Below, in pieces: positions 17,040-25,701 of a stretch of 64,000 nt of DNA. The notes under the pieces were generated by a model. That model was given only the letters and a program-made list of their open reading frames with translations, did not search any database and was not told the origin of the DNA. The stretch lies in NCBI GenBank assembly GCA_041521345.1, contig JBGOHB010000018.1. One strand, given 5' to 3'. Numbering within the stretch: position 1 is the first letter of the stretch; each line of letters starts with the position of its first letter. The translations under genes were made by a program, and so were the position numbers. The stretch is from Virgibacillus_N oceani_A (GTDB lineage Bacteria > Bacillota > Bacilli > Bacillales > Amphibacillaceae).

Positions 17040-18278
17040 TTATTTTATTTGGGACGTGAGCAAACGTTCACCCAAACCAAAAACTTCATGTAAAGCATTT
17101 ACCGCCTTTTTTAAATCCGCATCCTGTACTAGCACCCAAATGGTTGTATGACTGTCAGCAGACTGTAAAATTTGTATTTCTTGCTCGGTTAAAGCCTGAA
17201 CAATCCGGGAGGCAACCCCTGGCATTCCTGTCATACCTGCCCCAACAGCAGATACCTTTGCACAGTTTTTTGTAATTTCCGGCTGGAAGCCCAATGTCTC
17301 CAAAATACGAACTGCTTTCTCGGTTAACGCATCAGGCACAGTGTAGACTACCCCCGTTGGTGAAATATTTATGAAATCAACGGAAATTCCAGATTCTGCC
17401 ATCCCTTTAAAAACTTCAGACTGAAAACGGTATACTTCTTCCTTTGTCTGCACTTTTATTTGTGTAACAGATGAAATGTGGGCAATACCGGTGATGAGCC
17501 TTTCGGAAATATCTTTTCCCATTTGCTGATCCCTTGAAGAAGTAACCAGAGTTCCCCCATTTTCTGCATAAGTTGATCTGATCTTCATTGGTATTTTAGC
17601 CTGCATTGCAATTTCAACGGCCCGGGGATGAATTACTTTTGCTCCCTGGTATGCTAAATTGCAAATTTCTGTATATGTCACAACATCCAGCGGTCTTGCC
17701 TTTTCAACAACACGGGGATCTGCCGTCATAATCCCGTTAACATCGGTAAATATCTCAATCTGCTCAGCTTCAAGAGCTGCTCCTAAAGCTGCGGCAGTTG
17801 TATCACTGCCGCCGCGTCCAATGGTTGTAATATCCCCTGTCTCTGCTTGGCCCTGGAAGCCTGCTACTACAACGACATCATGGTCTTCCAGCTCCTGCAA
17901 AATTCGCCTTGGCTTCACTTCTTTTATTTTTGCCCGGGTGAAATCATCTGTAGTAATAAACCCTGCCTGTGCACCTGTTAATGCAATGGAGTCAATATGA
18001 TGATGCTTTAATTCATTGGACAAGACTACAGATGATATTACTTCCCCACAGGAAAGGAGCATATCAAGCTCCCTGTCAGTACTTTTATTGCCTGGAAAAT
18101 TGACGAGATCCAGCAATGTATCTGTTGCATATGGATCCGGTTTTCTGCCTAAAGCCGAAACAACAACTACAAGCTTATAGTTATTCACCAACGCTTCTTT
18201 AATGTGTTTAATTACATAGTCTCTATTTTCATCGGATTTTACAGAAGTTCCGCCGAATTTTTGAACTACAATTTGCAT
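17040..18278 (-). CDS. dapG: Aspartokinase I
   Basis: Phosphorylates aspartate, the first step to lysine, diaminopimelate and dipicolinate. The 412-residue protein begins with KFGGTSV and carries the kinase core TTIGRGGSDTTAAALGAAL, then two ACT regulatory domains from about residue 265. It is the diaminopimelate-responsive single-chain isozyme by position (DapG between asd and dapA). Thirteen bases separate it from asd. Confidence 0.94.
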   Translation of the reverse strand: MQIVVQKFGGTSVKSDENRDYVIKHIKEALVNNYKLVVVVSALGRKPDPYATDTLLDLVNFPGNKSTDRELDMLLSCGEVISSVVLSNELKHHHIDSIALTGAQAGFITTDDFTRAKIKEVKPRRILQELEDHDVVVVAGFQGQAETGDITTIGRGGSDTTAAALGAALEAEQIEIFTDVNGIMTADPRVVEKARPLDVVTYTEICNLAYQGAKVIHPRAVEIAMQAKIPMKIRSTYAENGGTLVTSSRDQQMGKDISERLITGIAHISSVTQIKVQTKEEVYRFQSEVFKGMAESGISVDFINISPTGVVYTVPDALTEKAVRILETLGFQPEITKNCAKVSAVGAGMTGMPGVASRIVQALTEQEIQILQSADSHTTIWVLVQDADLKKAVNALHEVFGLGERLLTSQIK

Positions 18279-18291
18279 ATTTCCACCTCTA

Positions 18292-19341
18292 TTACGACAA
18301 CCATTTATTTTCTATTAATGCTTGTGCTATTTGAACTGTATTCAATGCTGCGCCTTTCATCAAGTTATCTGAAACTACCCATAAATGAAAGCCTTTGTCA
18401 TGGTCCGGATCCTTTCTGACCCTGCCGACAAATACATCCTCTTTTGATTCAGCACTCAAAGGCGTAGGGTAGGTTTGTGTTGCCGGGTCATCCTGCAGGG
18501 TAATCCCTTGTGCATTTTCCAGCTCCCTCCATACATCCTCAACAGTTACGTCATCCCTATCAATTTCAACATACACACTTTCCGCATGCGAAGTGAAAAT
18601 TGGGAGACGAACACAAGTGGCTGCAACGGCTAAATCCGGTGCATGCATAATTTTTTTCGTTTCATTGATCATTTTCATTTCTTCAAAAGTATATCCATTT
18701 TCCTGAAATACATCAATTTGCGGCAGCGCATTGAACGCGATAGGATAATGTTTTTTATCTCCTTTTACAGGGAGCAGTTCAGCTTTTAATTCTTTATTAT
18801 CCAGCGAATCCCTGCTCTGTTCTTCCAATTCCTTATTAGCCTGTGCACCGGCACCGGACACTGCTTGGTATGTGGATACAATTACTCTGTTTAAACCGAA
18901 TGTATCTTGTAAAGGTTTTAAAGCCGCTACCATTTGAATCGTAGAACAATTCGGATTGGAAATAATCCCCTGATGGTTTTTTATATCTTCCTTATTTACC
19001 TCAGGTACCACAAGCGGTACATCATCAGCCATTCGGAATGCACTGGTATTGTCTACTACTACTGCTCCTTGCTTGACTGCTTCAGGTGCGAATTCTTTGG
19101 AAATAGAACCACCTGCTGAAAATAATGCTATATCTACTCCTGCAAAACTGTCTGCTGCAGCTTCTTCGACCGTTATTTCTTTATTTTTAAAATTTATCTT
19201 TTTTCCAGCCGATCTTTTGGAAGATAATAATTTTAATTCATTTATCGGAAAACCTTTTTCTTCCAGCAATTTTAATATGTTTTCCCCAACTGCACCTGTT
19301 GCTCCTAACACTGCTACATTGTATAGTGTTTTTTGTGCCAT
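18292..19341 (-). CDS. asd: Aspartate-semialdehyde dehydrogenase
   Basis: NADPH-dependent reduction of aspartyl phosphate to aspartate semialdehyde. The protein has 349 residues, with the N-terminal GATGAVGENILKLL cofactor loop and the active-site Cys in NPNCSTIQMV. GGTGGGAG precedes the ATG. Same operon order as B. subtilis. Confidence 0.95.
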   Translation of the reverse strand: MAQKTLYNVAVLGATGAVGENILKLLEEKGFPINELKLLSSKRSAGKKINFKNKEITVEEAAADSFAGVDIALFSAGGSISKEFAPEAVKQGAVVVDNTSAFRMADDVPLVVPEVNKEDIKNHQGIISNPNCSTIQMVAALKPLQDTFGLNRVIVSTYQAVSGAGAQANKELEEQSRDSLDNKELKAELLPVKGDKKHYPIAFNALPQIDVFQENGYTFEEMKMINETKKIMHAPDLAVAATCVRLPIFTSHAESVYVEIDRDDVTVEDVWRELENAQGITLQDDPATQTYPTPLSAESKEDVFVGRVRKDPDHDKGFHLWVVSDNLMKGAALNTVQIAQALIENKWLS

Positions 19342-19407
19342 TTTCCTGCTCCCACCTTCATTTAAAAATTCATGGTTATTCCTATAATATTCTATTCTAA
19401 CACATTT

Positions 19408-19998
19408 CTATTGCATATGCGGAATGATTACAGGCTGAAGTTGGTTATAATGAAGTGCTTCTTCTACCGTATCGCTTAATAAGTCCATATTTGCAACGAG
19501 TGAGTTCGGCTTTTTATATGGATTATCCTGACCGTAAGGGATGAAATAAATCAATTTGGTTGCCATAAGCCGCATTAAATTTACGCCATTAAGTCCCAAT
19601 GCATCATTTGTGGAAATACCCAGAACAACAGGCTGACCATTTCTCATTGTTGCTTTTGCTGCCATGAGTACCGGGCTATCTGTCTGGGCATTGGCAAATT
19701 TACTCATCGTGTTTCCAGTTAATGGTGCTATTACCATGCAATCCAATGGGGATTCCGGTCCCAGCGGCTCGGCATCAGGCATATTATCGATTACTTTTTT
19801 CCCTGTAATGGTTTCAATTTTTTTAATATGATCCGCTGCTTTTCCAAATTTCGTGTCCGTATTTTGTACTGTATACGTTACAACAGGTACTACTACCGCT
19901 TTTTGATCCATCAGTTTTTCCAGCTGCGGAAAAACGTCCTCGTACGTACAGTGGGAAGCAGTGATGCCAAATCCGATCCTTTTACCTTCTAAACTCAT
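19408..19998 (-). CDS. spoVFB: Dipicolinate synthase subunit B
   Basis: Flavoprotein-like subunit (196 residues) of dipicolinic acid synthase, which makes the spore core chelator in the mother cell. The Rossmann-like start GKRIGFGITASHCTY and the MVIAPLTGNTMSKFANAQTD segment match the flavoprotein (UbiX/SpoVFB) family. It follows spoVFA by 36 bases, so they are probably co-transcribed from the sigma-K promoter upstream of spoVFA. Confidence 0.93.
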   Translation of the reverse strand: MSLEGKRIGFGITASHCTYEDVFPQLEKLMDQKAVVVPVVTYTVQNTDTKFGKAADHIKKIETITGKKVIDNMPDAEPLGPESPLDCMVIAPLTGNTMSKFANAQTDSPVLMAAKATMRNGQPVVLGISTNDALGLNGVNLMRLMATKLIYFIPYGQDNPYKKPNSLVANMDLLSDTVEEALHYNQLQPVIIPHMQ

Positions 19999-20034
19999 CG
20001 TTTAAAACTCCTTCCTATTTTTAAATAAACGATT

Positions 20035-20904
20035 TTAATTACGTAAAAACTGTTTTATTACATCAGCAAGTATCTTTCCTGCTGTTTTAGGAGCCACAAT
20101 GCCTGGTAAACTTTTTGCCAGAATAGCTTTTATCCCCCGTTTTTCTGCATAATCAAAATCTGTTCCGCCCGGTTTGGAGGCAAGATCAAATATTAATGCG
20201 TGCGGGGCTAAATGCTTTATTTCCTCTTTGGTAATGATTTTGTCGGGAATCGTATTAATTAGTAAATCACAATTATTTGTGGAACGATGGAGTTCATCTA
20301 AAGGGATAGCGGTTAAACCCATTTCTGTAATTCTAGCCAAGTCTTTAATGCTGCTTGCACTGACGGATACTTTGGCTCCCAGTGCGGAAAACTTATTTGC
20401 TACCGTATTTCCGACTCTTCCAAATCCGGTAACAATAACACGTGATCCATGAATGGTGTAATCTGTATGTTCAATTGCCATCATAATTGTTCCTTCTGCA
20501 GTAGGGATGGAATTATATATAGCAACATCATCCCTGTTTAATAACGGAATTAACTCCACATTTGCTTCATTCGCTGCCTCAGTTAAATAATCACTGGTAT
20601 TTCCCGTAAATATAAATGCTGTTTCTTTTAATTTCTGAAACCATTTTTTTTCAATTTTTATTGATTGATCCGAAAACACTGTTTCTACATTGCCTTCTGA
20701 ATCTGTGCCGGTGATTGGCAATATTACAGCATCTATTTCAGCTGGGTTTAATTCATGAAAATCCATTTGTTTAAGTCCAGTAAACCCTTGTTCTAACCTC
20801 TCAAACCCAACGAGAATAATAGTTGCCTCCGGTAGTGATTTCAGCTGCCTTATTAGTTCAAGATATCGTGCGTCCCCTCCTATGACAGCAATTAATTGAC
20901 TCAT
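20035..20904 (-). CDS. spoVFA: Dipicolinate synthase subunit A
   Basis: Dehydrogenase subunit (289 residues) of dipicolinate synthase. The nucleotide-binding loop VIVTGFGRVGNTVANKF lies near residue 150 and the family N-terminus IAVIGGDARYLELIRQL is clear. GGAGGGTG precedes the ATG. A near-ideal sigma-K promoter lies 49-75 bp upstream, in keeping with late mother-cell expression. Confidence 0.94.
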   Translation of the reverse strand: MSQLIAVIGGDARYLELIRQLKSLPEATIILVGFERLEQGFTGLKQMDFHELNPAEIDAVILPITGTDSEGNVETVFSDQSIKIEKKWFQKLKETAFIFTGNTSDYLTEAANEANVELIPLLNRDDVAIYNSIPTAEGTIMMAIEHTDYTIHGSRVIVTGFGRVGNTVANKFSALGAKVSVSASSIKDLARITEMGLTAIPLDELHRSTNNCDLLINTIPDKIITKEEIKHLAPHALIFDLASKPGGTDFDYAEKRGIKAILAKSLPGIVAPKTAGKILADVIKQFLRN

Positions 20905-20952
20905 TATTGTTAAACACCCTCCAAACTTACACTTCCTTTTGTCATTTCTTTA

Positions 20953-20979
20953 TAGCTTATGTGTTTGTAGGCGGTTAGT
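20953..20979 (-). promoter_or_regulatory. Sigma-K promoter of spoVFA
   Basis: Minus-strand CATAAGCTA (20953-20961) matches the sigma-K -10 consensus CATAnnnTA, and an AC dinucleotide (20978-20979) lies exactly 16 bp upstream as the -35. spoVF is sigma-K dependent in B. subtilis. Confidence 0.7.
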
Positions 20980-21004
20980 GATAAGGAGTTGAAAAAAACC
21001 ATAT

Positions 21005-21038
21005 AAAAAGGCTGGTATCCAGTGGACACCAGCCTTTT
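21005..21038 (-). terminator. Terminator of ymxH
   Basis: Stem AAAAGGCTGGT/ACCAGCCTTTT (arms 21005-21016 and 21028-21038) immediately after the ymxH stop codon, so spoVFA depends on its own promoter. Confidence 0.88.
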
Positions 21039-21041
21039 CCA

Positions 21042-21284
21042 TTATTCGAATTCATCTGCATCGATGATGATCATATCTTCTCCTATTTTTCGTATGGACT
21101 CCCAGTGGATTTTGGTTTCTTCACCCTCTTTTTTTAATCCGAACCACTTATAATTCGGAATAACAAATGAATCAATTTTTCCGGTTTTCTCATTGATTTC
21201 CAGATCAGTTTGTCCTAATATACCAAGCCTTGACCCTTTATTTACATTAACAATCTCTTTCCCGCTCATATCCTTATACCGCAT
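21042..21284 (-). CDS. ymxH: PRC-barrel protein YmxH (YlmC/YmxH family)
   Basis: An 80-residue sporulation-associated PRC-barrel protein of unknown function. Sequence features are KEIVNVNKGSRLGILGQTDL and IPNYKWFGLKKEGEE. The start MRYKDMSGK follows GGGGG; an earlier ATG at 21305 has no site. In B. subtilis ymxH follows pnpA and mlpA; here that upstream neighbourhood is replaced by an intron remnant and pheT. Confidence 0.85.
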   Translation of the reverse strand: MRYKDMSGKEIVNVNKGSRLGILGQTDLEINEKTGKIDSFVIPNYKWFGLKKEGEETKIHWESIRKIGEDMIIIDADEFE

Positions 21285-21384
21285 AAATAAAACCCCCACA
21301 TACATCCTACTAAAAAGATTATGATAAAGGAATATTATTTATAACCAGTGTTAATGATAAGTTCCAACTATAAATTTAGGATGA

Positions 21385-21791
21385 TTTATAATGATGATAC
21401 CGCCCTGAGGCGTTCCTCTGTCTATATCATAACTTGTTTGTCATTATCCTCCCTGATATTAAGGAGAGAGACCTACAGGATCTCCCGAGTTGCCGTAATA
21501 TATCGATGTGTAACGTGCCGAGGTCACCGACTCCGAGGAAGCTGTTACTCTCTTGCCATTTGCGCGAGTACCAATATTGTCTTCTGCGCTCTTGAGAGCA
21601 TCGCCCTTCCTATTTTACGAATTTCGAAGCTCAATCCCCTAAACCGCTTGGTTTACAGCCTATTACCTAGCTGTCTACGCTTAAGCAATGTGTTACCACC
21701 TGCCCTCCAAGACTCGCTACCAGTAAATGGCTCGTTCTTTCTCGGTGGGAATCCCACCCACTATATATTACGACCTATGCTCGGTCGCTCC
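21385..21791 (-). mobile_element. Group II intron remnant (5' ribozyme part, 3' truncated)
   Basis: On the minus strand, GAGCGACCGAGC near 21791 resembles a group II 5' end (consensus GUGYG, one mismatch). It is followed by a hairpin-rich tract with features of domain I: GTGGGTGGGATTCCCACC, CTTGGAGGGC, GACAGCT...AGGCTGT and GGTTTAGGGGATT...GCTTCG. Near 21395-21419 one frame reads RGTPQGGII, like the group II reverse transcriptase motif, but this could also be ribozyme sequence. No domain V, no 3' end and no intact maturase gene follow. The element fills most of the 598-bp pheT-ymxH gap. Identification is by pattern recognition. Confidence 0.55.
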
Positions 21792-21882
21792 AAGAGTCTA
21801 CGTATATTTCCGGAACTTCCATAGTAAATCATTCATCTTTCAATGTTTCCTCAGGCTCTGTCCCAGTCTCTTAGTTTACTCA

Positions 21883-24309
21883 TTAAGAACGGACATGTGC
21901 ATTATATTTTTCCTTTACTGCCTCAATTATTTTATTAAATGAAGCTTCTACTTCTTCATCCTTTAAGGTTTTCTCGGGATGCTGGTACAAAAGATTATAA
22001 GCAATCGACTTTTTACCATTTTGAATATTTTCTCCTTCATATACATCAAAGACCTGCACTTGTTTAACAAGTGGTGCACCAATTTCTTCAATAGTTGCTT
22101 TCACATCCCCTGCCAATAATTCTTCATCCAGGGTGAATGCAACATCTCTTGAAATGGAAGGATACTTCGGTATTTGTGTATATCCGGGCACACGATCATA
22201 TGCTTTCAGGACTTCTTCAAAATTCACATCAAACAGATACGTTGCTTTAAGATCCATTTTCTTTTGCAATAAAGGATGCAGCTGTCCGATAAAACCAACC
22301 ATTTGATTGTTTATCTCGAGTGTCGCACTTCTTCCCGGGTGCATGTCATTCATTTTCTTCTGCTTAAAATTAACTTGTATATCCAGGTAATCAAACAAAC
22401 CTTCCATTAATCCTTTCACAACATAGAAGTCAACTTCTTTTTTTTCCTGCTGCCAAGGATGCTCAAGCCATTGACCGCTCAGAACACCGGAGAGCCGCAA
22501 ACGCTCTTCCGGTTGACGAGTCAGCGTCTCTTCATCAGATATAAAAATACTGCCAAGCTCGTAATAGGCAATGTCATACTGGTTTCTTGCCTGGTTATAA
22601 GAAACAGTCGTTAACAATTCCGGCAGAAGACTTAGCCTTAAATATTTATGATCCTCACTCATTGGCTTTGCCAGCTGTACAGGTGTTAGTTTTTCTTCAT
22701 TCATTTCAGGGCTAATCAAATGATTTATTTTTCCCTCATCTGTCAGTGAATAAGTGATCGTCTCCATCAGTCCGGCACCTTGTAAATAATTATTTACATT
22801 CCGCCTTAGCAATTGGTCCCCGGTCAATGCCCCTGCCTGTGAAGCCCCTGCAGGTAATGTGAATGGCAAATGATCATAACCGTAAATACGGGCTATTTCT
22901 TCCAGCATATCTTCAGAAATAGAGATATCCTGTCTTCTTGTGGGTGCATAAACGTTAAAATGATCCCCATCCCGGTCAAAGTTAAACCGCAGTTTATTTA
23001 AAATGTGAACGATGTCTTCTGCAGAAATTTCCGTTCCAAGCCGTTTGTTGATTTCTGCCGTATTCATTTTCACAACATTTTCAGTAGCGTCCAATACATC
23101 AAATTCCGCTGCATTTGCATACACTTTTCCATTCGCATACTTATGAAGTAGTTGGCAGGCACGGCGTCCGGCTTTTTTAATACGGTTTGGATCAATTCCT
23201 TTTTCAAACCTGGTACTTGACTCACTTCTAAGCCCTGTTTGTTTAACTGTTTTTCTTACAGTTGCAGGAGAAAAAGAAGCAGCCTCCAGCAGTACGTTAG
23301 TCGTTTTTTCGTTTACCTCTGTATCAAAGCCGCCCATTACGCCGGCCAAAGCGACAGGTTTTTTGCCATTTGTAATAACGAGGTTTTCATCTGTCAGCAC
23401 TCTTTCCTGCTCATCCAATGTAATGATTTTTTCCCCGTCAGCAGCTCGGCGGACAACAATTTTATCAGCATTCAAAAGGTCATAATCAAATGCATGGAGC
23501 GGCTGCCCATATTCCAGAAGTACATAATTCGTAATATCCACAACATTATTAATTGGCCGGATTCCTGCAGCCCTTAAGTAATTACTCATCCAGGAAGGAG
23601 ATGGTTTGATTTCCAGATCCTTAATAAGGAATGCCGCGTAATAAGGATTTAAATCCGGTGTCTCTACCTCCACTGCTATATGATCATTTGCATCCTCATT
23701 TAATGTATTCACTTCTTCATCAGGCAGATGAATGGGCTTATCGAGAATCGCAGCTACTTCATAAGCAACACCAAGCATAGATAGTGCGTCTGCACGGTTT
23801 GGTGTTAAGTCAAATTCTAACACCGCATCATTCAAATTTAATAACGGTTCTACGCTTTCCCCTATCTTCACTTCATCAGGAAAAACATAGATGCCATCCT
23901 CTACATCTTTTGGCACATATTTTTCATCTATTCCCAGTTCCTGCATGGAGCAAATCATTCCATTGGACTCTACACCACGCAGCTTTACTTTTTTAATTTT
24001 AAAATTCCCCGGCAGCACTGCACCAGGTTTGGCTACCGCAACTTTCTGACCCCGGGCAACGTTCGGAGCACCGCAAATAATTTGCAATTTCTCATCCCCG
24101 ACATCGACCTGGCAAAGGCTTAATTTATCAGCATTAGGATGTTGTTCACAGGATTCCACATACCCTGTTACCACACCTTTACTTTCCTCTGCAATATATT
24201 CAATGCCATCTACTTCAATCCCAGATTTTGTGATTTTTTCAGCTAATTCTTCCGGGCTAATATCTCCAATATCAACATAATTTTTTAACCAGTTCAGTGA
24301 TACTAACAT
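21883..24309 (-). CDS. pheT: Phenylalanyl-tRNA synthetase beta subunit
   Basis: Beta subunit (808 residues) of the alpha2-beta2 PheRS. The N-terminal tRNA-binding (EMAP-like) domain covers about residues 40-150, followed by the B3/B4 editing region, B5 domain, core and the C-terminal FDX-ACB anticodon-binding domain (YPSISRDVAFTLDEELLAGDV). It follows pheS by 15 bases in the T-box-controlled operon. I see no convincing terminator after it; the intron remnant and a decayed repeat follow. Confidence 0.96.
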   Translation of the reverse strand: MLVSLNWLKNYVDIGDISPEELAEKITKSGIEVDGIEYIAEESKGVVTGYVESCEQHPNADKLSLCQVDVGDEKLQIICGAPNVARGQKVAVAKPGAVLPGNFKIKKVKLRGVESNGMICSMQELGIDEKYVPKDVEDGIYVFPDEVKIGESVEPLLNLNDAVLEFDLTPNRADALSMLGVAYEVAAILDKPIHLPDEEVNTLNEDANDHIAVEVETPDLNPYYAAFLIKDLEIKPSPSWMSNYLRAAGIRPINNVVDITNYVLLEYGQPLHAFDYDLLNADKIVVRRAADGEKIITLDEQERVLTDENLVITNGKKPVALAGVMGGFDTEVNEKTTNVLLEAASFSPATVRKTVKQTGLRSESSTRFEKGIDPNRIKKAGRRACQLLHKYANGKVYANAAEFDVLDATENVVKMNTAEINKRLGTEISAEDIVHILNKLRFNFDRDGDHFNVYAPTRRQDISISEDMLEEIARIYGYDHLPFTLPAGASQAGALTGDQLLRRNVNNYLQGAGLMETITYSLTDEGKINHLISPEMNEEKLTPVQLAKPMSEDHKYLRLSLLPELLTTVSYNQARNQYDIAYYELGSIFISDEETLTRQPEERLRLSGVLSGQWLEHPWQQEKKEVDFYVVKGLMEGLFDYLDIQVNFKQKKMNDMHPGRSATLEINNQMVGFIGQLHPLLQKKMDLKATYLFDVNFEEVLKAYDRVPGYTQIPKYPSISRDVAFTLDEELLAGDVKATIEEIGAPLVKQVQVFDVYEGENIQNGKKSIAYNLLYQHPEKTLKDEEVEASFNKIIEAVKEKYNAHVRS

Positions 24310-24324
24310 GATTTTTTTACCTCC

Positions 24325-25359
24325 TTACGCTCCGTGAAACTGTTTTAAAAACCGAATATCATTTTTATAGAAATGGCGAATGTCATCTACACCATATTTC
24401 AGCATAGCGATTCGATCCGGCCCCATTCCAAACGCGAAGCCGGTATATTTATCGGGATCATAACCTGCCATCGACAATACCCTTGGATGAACCATTCCGG
24501 CACCTAATATTTCAATCCATCCGGTACCTTTACATACAGAGCACCCTTCACCTTGACAAACTTTACAAGAAATATCCATTTCCACGGAAGGCTCAGTAAA
24601 CGGGAAATAACTTGGACGCAAACGAATCTCACGATCTTCTCCGAACATTTTCTTGGCAAAGGTATTCAGTGTCCCTTTTAAATCACTCATACGAACATTT
24701 TTATCAACGTAAAGTCCTTCGATTTGTGTGAACTGATGGGAATGTGTCGCATCATCCGTATCCCTTCTGTAAACTTTACCAGGGCATATCATTTTCACTG
24801 GTTTATTTCCCCCGTATTCAAGCATGGTTCTTGCCTGAACCGGAGAGGTATGCGTGCGTAGCAACAGTTCTTCCGTAATATAAAATGTGTCCTGCATATC
24901 CCGGGCGGGGTGGCCTTTTGGCAGGTTTAATGCTTCAAAATTGAAGTAATCTGTTTCCACCTCAGGTCCCTCTCTCACTTCGTATCCCATTCCGATAAAA
25001 AGATCCTCGATTTCCTCTTTAATTTGGGTGAGTAAATGTGAACCGCCTACCTTGATCGGCCTTCCCGGCAATGTGACATCAATCGTTTCATCTTCCAGCT
25101 GTTTTTCCATTTCCAATCGTTCCAGGTATGACATTTTTTCATCTAATCTCTTTGTAATCTCCTCTCTTACCTGGTTAGCCAGCTCACCTATCACAGGTCT
25201 TTCTTCCTTGGAAATCTTTCCCATTCCACGTAACACTTGAGTCAGCGACCCTTTCTTGCCAAGATAAGTTACTTTAATACCTTGCAGTTCTTTCATTTCT
25301 TCAGCATTGTTTATTTCTGCCAATGCTTCTTTCTGAATCGTTTGCAGCTGCTCCTTCAT
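24325..25359 (-). CDS. pheS: Phenylalanyl-tRNA synthetase alpha subunit
   Basis: Catalytic subunit, 344 residues, with an N-terminal coiled-coil arm and class II motifs: motif 2 near PGKVYRRDTDDATHSHQFTQIEG and motif 3 at GFAFGMGPDRIAMLKYG. The cysteine-rich CKVCQGEGCSVCKGTG insertion is typical. AAGGAGG precedes the ATG. Expression is set by the T-box leader at 25401-25664. Confidence 0.96.
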   Translation of the reverse strand: MKEQLQTIQKEALAEINNAEEMKELQGIKVTYLGKKGSLTQVLRGMGKISKEERPVIGELANQVREEITKRLDEKMSYLERLEMEKQLEDETIDVTLPGRPIKVGGSHLLTQIKEEIEDLFIGMGYEVREGPEVETDYFNFEALNLPKGHPARDMQDTFYITEELLLRTHTSPVQARTMLEYGGNKPVKMICPGKVYRRDTDDATHSHQFTQIEGLYVDKNVRMSDLKGTLNTFAKKMFGEDREIRLRPSYFPFTEPSVEMDISCKVCQGEGCSVCKGTGWIEILGAGMVHPRVLSMAGYDPDKYTGFAFGMGPDRIAMLKYGVDDIRHFYKNDIRFLKQFHGA

Positions 25360-25400
25360 ATTTTCATGCCTCCTTGAAATTTTACATGTAACTACAAAAA

Positions 25401-25664
25401 AGCCTCTATCCCAGACAAGGGACGAGGCTATTATTTCGCGGTACCACCCTAATTGACACAGATATACTTATCCTGTGACCAGCTTTTTTTGATAACGGAA
25501 AATTCTTTCCGGAACACCTTTACTTGATAAACAAGGTCCTGCGTGTCAGCTCCAGAGTGAAAGGATAATGATAATGAATAGAAATGCTTGCAGTCCAGGG
25601 CATTTCTTCCCTTCCTTCATTATTATCACATTATCCATCTCTTTCAACGCGATTAATATGTAAC
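25401..25664 (-). promoter_or_regulatory. T-box leader (Phe) of pheST
   Basis: Leader RNA sensing uncharged tRNA-Phe. The T-box sequence AGGGTGGTACCGCG is at 25437-25450 on the minus strand, followed by the terminator stem AGCCTC...GAGGCT (25401-25429) and a T-run. A UUC triplet (about 25559-25561) in the specifier region fits Phe, though I placed it by eye. Confidence 0.92.
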
Positions 25665-25668
25665 TTAT

Positions 25669-25697
25669 ATTATAGATAATTTAAAGAAAGGTTGCAA
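25669..25697 (-). promoter_or_regulatory. Sigma-A promoter of the pheST T-box transcript
   Basis: Minus-strand TTGCAA (25692-25697), 17-bp spacer, TATAAT (25669-25674), just beyond the ysgA stop codon. Confidence 0.75.
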
Positions 25698-25701
25698 CTT
25701 T

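Noticed and set aside
21348..21824. Plus-strand open frame across the pheT-ymxH gap
   Set aside because: The composition is unlike a protein and the sequence is better explained as an intron ribozyme on the other strand.
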